DNA of 7,414 bases from Anaerolineales bacterium (lineage in GTDB: Bacteria; Chloroflexota; Anaerolineae; Anaerolineales; Villigracilaceae), in assembly GCA_025966435.1 (NCBI GenBank), contig JAICRQ010000164.1, positions 1-7,414 on the forward strand, given 5' to 3'. Numbering within the stretch: position 1 is the first letter of the stretch; each line of letters begins with the position of its first letter. Made by a program: the position numbers and the translations under genes. Below, in pieces: positions 5,358-7,414 of the stretch. A model generated the notes under the pieces. The model saw nothing but the letters and a program-made list of their open reading frames with translations, was not told where the DNA came from and searched no databases.

Positions 5358-6694
5358 ATTCCATCAGAAAATTTTTCACGGAGATAGCGCAATACCCATC
5401 GGCAGTCGTAGGACTGATATTGATTTTAGGATTGATCTCTTTTGCGGTGTATACAGTTATCACCATTCCTTATCAGGAAGCCATTTCGCTATGGCGCGGG
5501 GATGAAAACGTCTGGTATAGAACGCCAAAAACTGCGCAGCCGAAGTGGATTAATTGGTTCCGGAAGGACGATGTTCCAGAGACCTTTTGGTTAAATACCG
5601 CCGAGGGGCAGGGAACCAAGACGGAAGAATTCTCGAATGGGACAAATAAGATATTCATTTCGCTCCCCTTTGAATATAACTCCACGTATTTCCCGCAGGA
5701 AGTGTCGATTTACTTCACCTCTCAGTTTACAAGCAAAGAACCTTTTGTGGATGTCAAGGTGATCACCCCGACGGGAGAGGAGATACGGGTCGGCAGTTTT
5801 GCGGTGGGCCGAAAACATACCTATCGCTTCTCGCAGGATGAAAAACTGCAGCGCAGACTTAAGGGACACAGCCCCGAACAGGGCATCTTTATGGATCTTG
5901 AAACAGAGCAGTTGAAGGCGGTTCCCGGAACCTATGAATTACAAATCGAAGGGGTTGCCTTTGAGGAAAACTCGACCGTTGACGTGGAATTTGTTGTCTA
6001 TGGCGAGGTGTACGGCTGGGCTGGCACCGATCATCGCCGACGCGATCTCTCTATTGCGCTCATGTGGGGTGCGCCGGTAGCGTTAGCGTTTGGGCTGCTG
6101 GCCGCGCTGGGTACAACCATAACGACGATGATCATCGCCGCAGTGGGCACCTGGTATGGCGGCTGGGTGGATGAAGTGATCCAGCGCATCACAGAAGTAA
6201 ACCTCATTTTACCTTTCCTTTCCATCCTGATTATGATCGGCACCTTTTATTCGAAGAGTCTGTGGGTGATGTTGGTTGCCGTCATTGCTCTTAGCATTTT
6301 TGGTGGAGCGATCAAAGGCTTTCGCGCCAACTTTCTGCAGATCAAGGAATCATCGTATGTAGAGGCGGCGCGGGCGTATGGCGCCAGCGATATCCGGATC
6401 ATCATGCGCTACCTTGTTCCCCGCATCGTTCCATTATTGCTGCCTCAATTGGTCATTTTGATTCCCAGCAATGTATTTCTAGAGGCCTCCCTGACCATTA
6501 TTGGTTTGGGCGACCCTGTCTTACCGACCTGGGGGAAACTCATTCGGGAAGGGATCGGGAACGGCGCTTTACTGCAGGGACAGTTTTATTGGGTGCTTCA
6601 GCCGGCTGTTATTTTGTTGATTACAGGTCTTTCCTTTGCCATGGTTGGCTTTTCGATGGATCGCATCTTTAATCCGAAGTTGCGAGGAGCCTAG
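5354..6694 (+). CDS. ABC transporter permease, DppC/OppC type, with large extracytoplasmic insertion
   Basis: This 446-aa protein is the second channel subunit. The ATG overlaps the previous stop by 4 nt and has no clear ribosome site of its own, indicating coupled translation. TM1 is about 15-38. A large loop (40-222) follows before the DppC motif GTDHRRRDL at 224-232 (family form GTDxxGRDxL, with the Gly replaced by Arg). Helices follow near 234-265, 284-298, 302-320, 356-378 and 412-433. The EAA loop is intact: YVEAARAYGASDIRIIMRYL at 335-354. The late motif GLGDPVLPTWGKLI (384-397) is also typical. A DppC is usually about 290-310 aa; the excess lies in the first extracytoplasmic loop, which alternates short hydrophobic strands with charged turns and looks like a beta-sandwich. 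This domain could contact the enlarged binding protein; that is inference. Confidence 0.92.
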   Translation: MNSIRKFFTEIAQYPSAVVGLILILGLISFAVYTVITIPYQEAISLWRGDENVWYRTPKTAQPKWINWFRKDDVPETFWLNTAEGQGTKTEEFSNGTNKIFISLPFEYNSTYFPQEVSIYFTSQFTSKEPFVDVKVITPTGEEIRVGSFAVGRKHTYRFSQDEKLQRRLKGHSPEQGIFMDLETEQLKAVPGTYELQIEGVAFEENSTVDVEFVVYGEVYGWAGTDHRRRDLSIALMWGAPVALAFGLLAALGTTITTMIIAAVGTWYGGWVDEVIQRITEVNLILPFLSILIMIGTFYSKSLWVMLVAVIALSIFGGAIKGFRANFLQIKESSYVEAARAYGASDIRIIMRYLVPRIVPLLLPQLVILIPSNVFLEASLTIIGLGDPVLPTWGKLIREGIGNGALLQGQFYWVLQPAVILLITGLSFAMVGFSMDRIFNPKLRGA

Positions 6695-6698
6695 CGCT

Positions 6699-7414
6699 AT
6701 GTCAAAGGATAAAGTATTGCGGATTGAAGACTTAATTCTCCATTTCAAAACGCGGCAGGGCACCGTCCAGGCAGTGGACGGAGTTTTCTTCGATCTCCGT
6801 TATGAAGAAGCTGTGGTTGTTCTAGGGGAATCCGGCTGCGGCAAAAGCTCACTTGCCAAAGCCATTTTACGGTTGCTGCCGCGTAATGTAGAACGATACC
6901 AGGGCAAGATCTACCTCGAGAACACGGAGATCATGTCCATGGATGATGAGGAGTTTCGTAAAAATGTGCGCTGGGTGGGAATCTCCCTCGTCCCGCAGGC
7001 GGCGATGAATGCCTTGAATCCCGTGCTGAAAGTGGGTGAGCAGGTGGCGGAGCCTGCCATGGTCCATCTCGGCGTAGGCAAACAGGAAGCGGTCTCGATG
7101 GTCAAGAAGATGTTCCAGCACGTGGGCGTCCCCGAAGATTTTATTAACCGTTATCCGTTCGAGCTGAGCGGGGGGATGCGCCAGCGCGTTGCCATTGCTA
7201 TGTCGCTGGTGACGTCTCCCAACCTGATTATTCTGGACGAGCCGACTTCTGCGTTGGATGTTTTGACGCAGGCAAGTATCTTTAACGTTTTGAAGCGGTT
7301 GAAGAAGGAGCTGGGAATCGGCTTTATCCTGATCACACATGATATTGCCACCTCCAGTGAGCTGGCGGATACGGTAGCGGTCATGTACGCGGGGCAAATT
7401 GTGGAGGTCAGTGA
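6699..7414 (+). CDS. ABC transporter ATPase, DppD/OppD type (3' end outside window)
   Basis: The first 238 residues are visible. The ATG lies 4 nt after the permease stop, with AGGAG at 6685-6689 inside the permease gene (9-nt spacing). The nucleotide-binding domain is complete in its key parts: Walker A GESGCGKS at 43-50, Q-loop glutamine Q100 in LVPQ, signature LSGGMRQR at 156-163, Walker B LIILDE at 176-181 with catalytic E181, D-loop SALD at 184-187, and switch histidine H214. The LSGGMRQR form, and PQAAMNALNPVL after the Q-loop, are typical of the OppD/DppD branch. The C-terminal region, where this family often carries an iron-sulfur cysteine motif, lies beyond the edge. It powers transport by the two preceding permeases, probably as a heterodimer with an OppF-like partner encoded further right. 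Confidence 0.95.
   Translation, partial: MSKDKVLRIEDLILHFKTRQGTVQAVDGVFFDLRYEEAVVVLGESGCGKSSLAKAILRLLPRNVERYQGKIYLENTEIMSMDDEEFRKNVRWVGISLVPQAAMNALNPVLKVGEQVAEPAMVHLGVGKQEAVSMVKKMFQHVGVPEDFINRYPFELSGGMRQRVAIAMSLVTSPNLIILDEPTSALDVLTQASIFNVLKRLKKELGIGFILITHDIATSSELADTVAVMYAGQIVEVS

Noticed and set aside
6867..7397. Antisense open frame (176 codons) opposite the ATPase gene
   Set aside because: The + strand here encodes all ABC ATPase motifs in order; the antisense product is His/Arg-rich and unlike a protein family.

Overview
The window looks like part of a bacterial chromosome of moderate GC content, most likely from the phylum Chloroflexota (Anaerolineae-like). The main clue is the Thr/Pro/Glu-rich linker, with repeated TATEPPTEPP-type wording, right after the lipobox of the large lipoprotein; such linkers are common in that group. 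A cytochrome c of a type I associate with Anaerolineae supports this. The placement is an inference from sequence style, not from a marker gene.

Layout, all genes on the + strand: (1) positions 1-82 hold the last codons of a gene entering from the left, probably a family 5 (peptide/nickel type) solute-binding protein. It is followed by a perfect 32-bp palindrome. (2) 209-910 encode a membrane-anchored c-type cytochrome with one classical CxxCH motif and one unusual CX4CH motif. (3) 911-1480 is a 570-bp gap with terminator-like hairpins, a very good sigma70-type promoter overlapped by a 20-bp perfect dyad, and a leader of about 350 nt that is either structured RNA or a small 90-aa ORF. (4) 1481-4066 encode an 861-aa lipoprotein solute-binding protein, followed by a strong intrinsic terminator. 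(5) 4221-5357 and 5354-6694 encode two DppB/DppC-type permeases overlapping by ATGA. (6) 6699 to the right edge encodes a DppD/OppD-type ATPase, cut off by the window.

Together, genes 4-6 form an oligopeptide-type ABC importer: lipid-anchored binding protein, two permeases and at least one ATPase. A second ATPase (DppF/OppF) would be expected just past the right edge. The terminator after the binding-protein gene and the weak promoter before the permeases suggest that the binding protein is made in excess of the membrane complex.

The most notable feature is the binding protein. Its sequence blocks match a family 5 solute-binding protein in circularly permuted order: the usual second half comes first, then the usual first half, then an added beta-rich C-terminal domain. 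Its partner DppC-like permease carries an extracytoplasmic insertion of roughly 130-150 residues between TM1 and TM2. These may be matched modifications of one transporter lineage. No mobile element, tRNA, rRNA or CRISPR array was seen.
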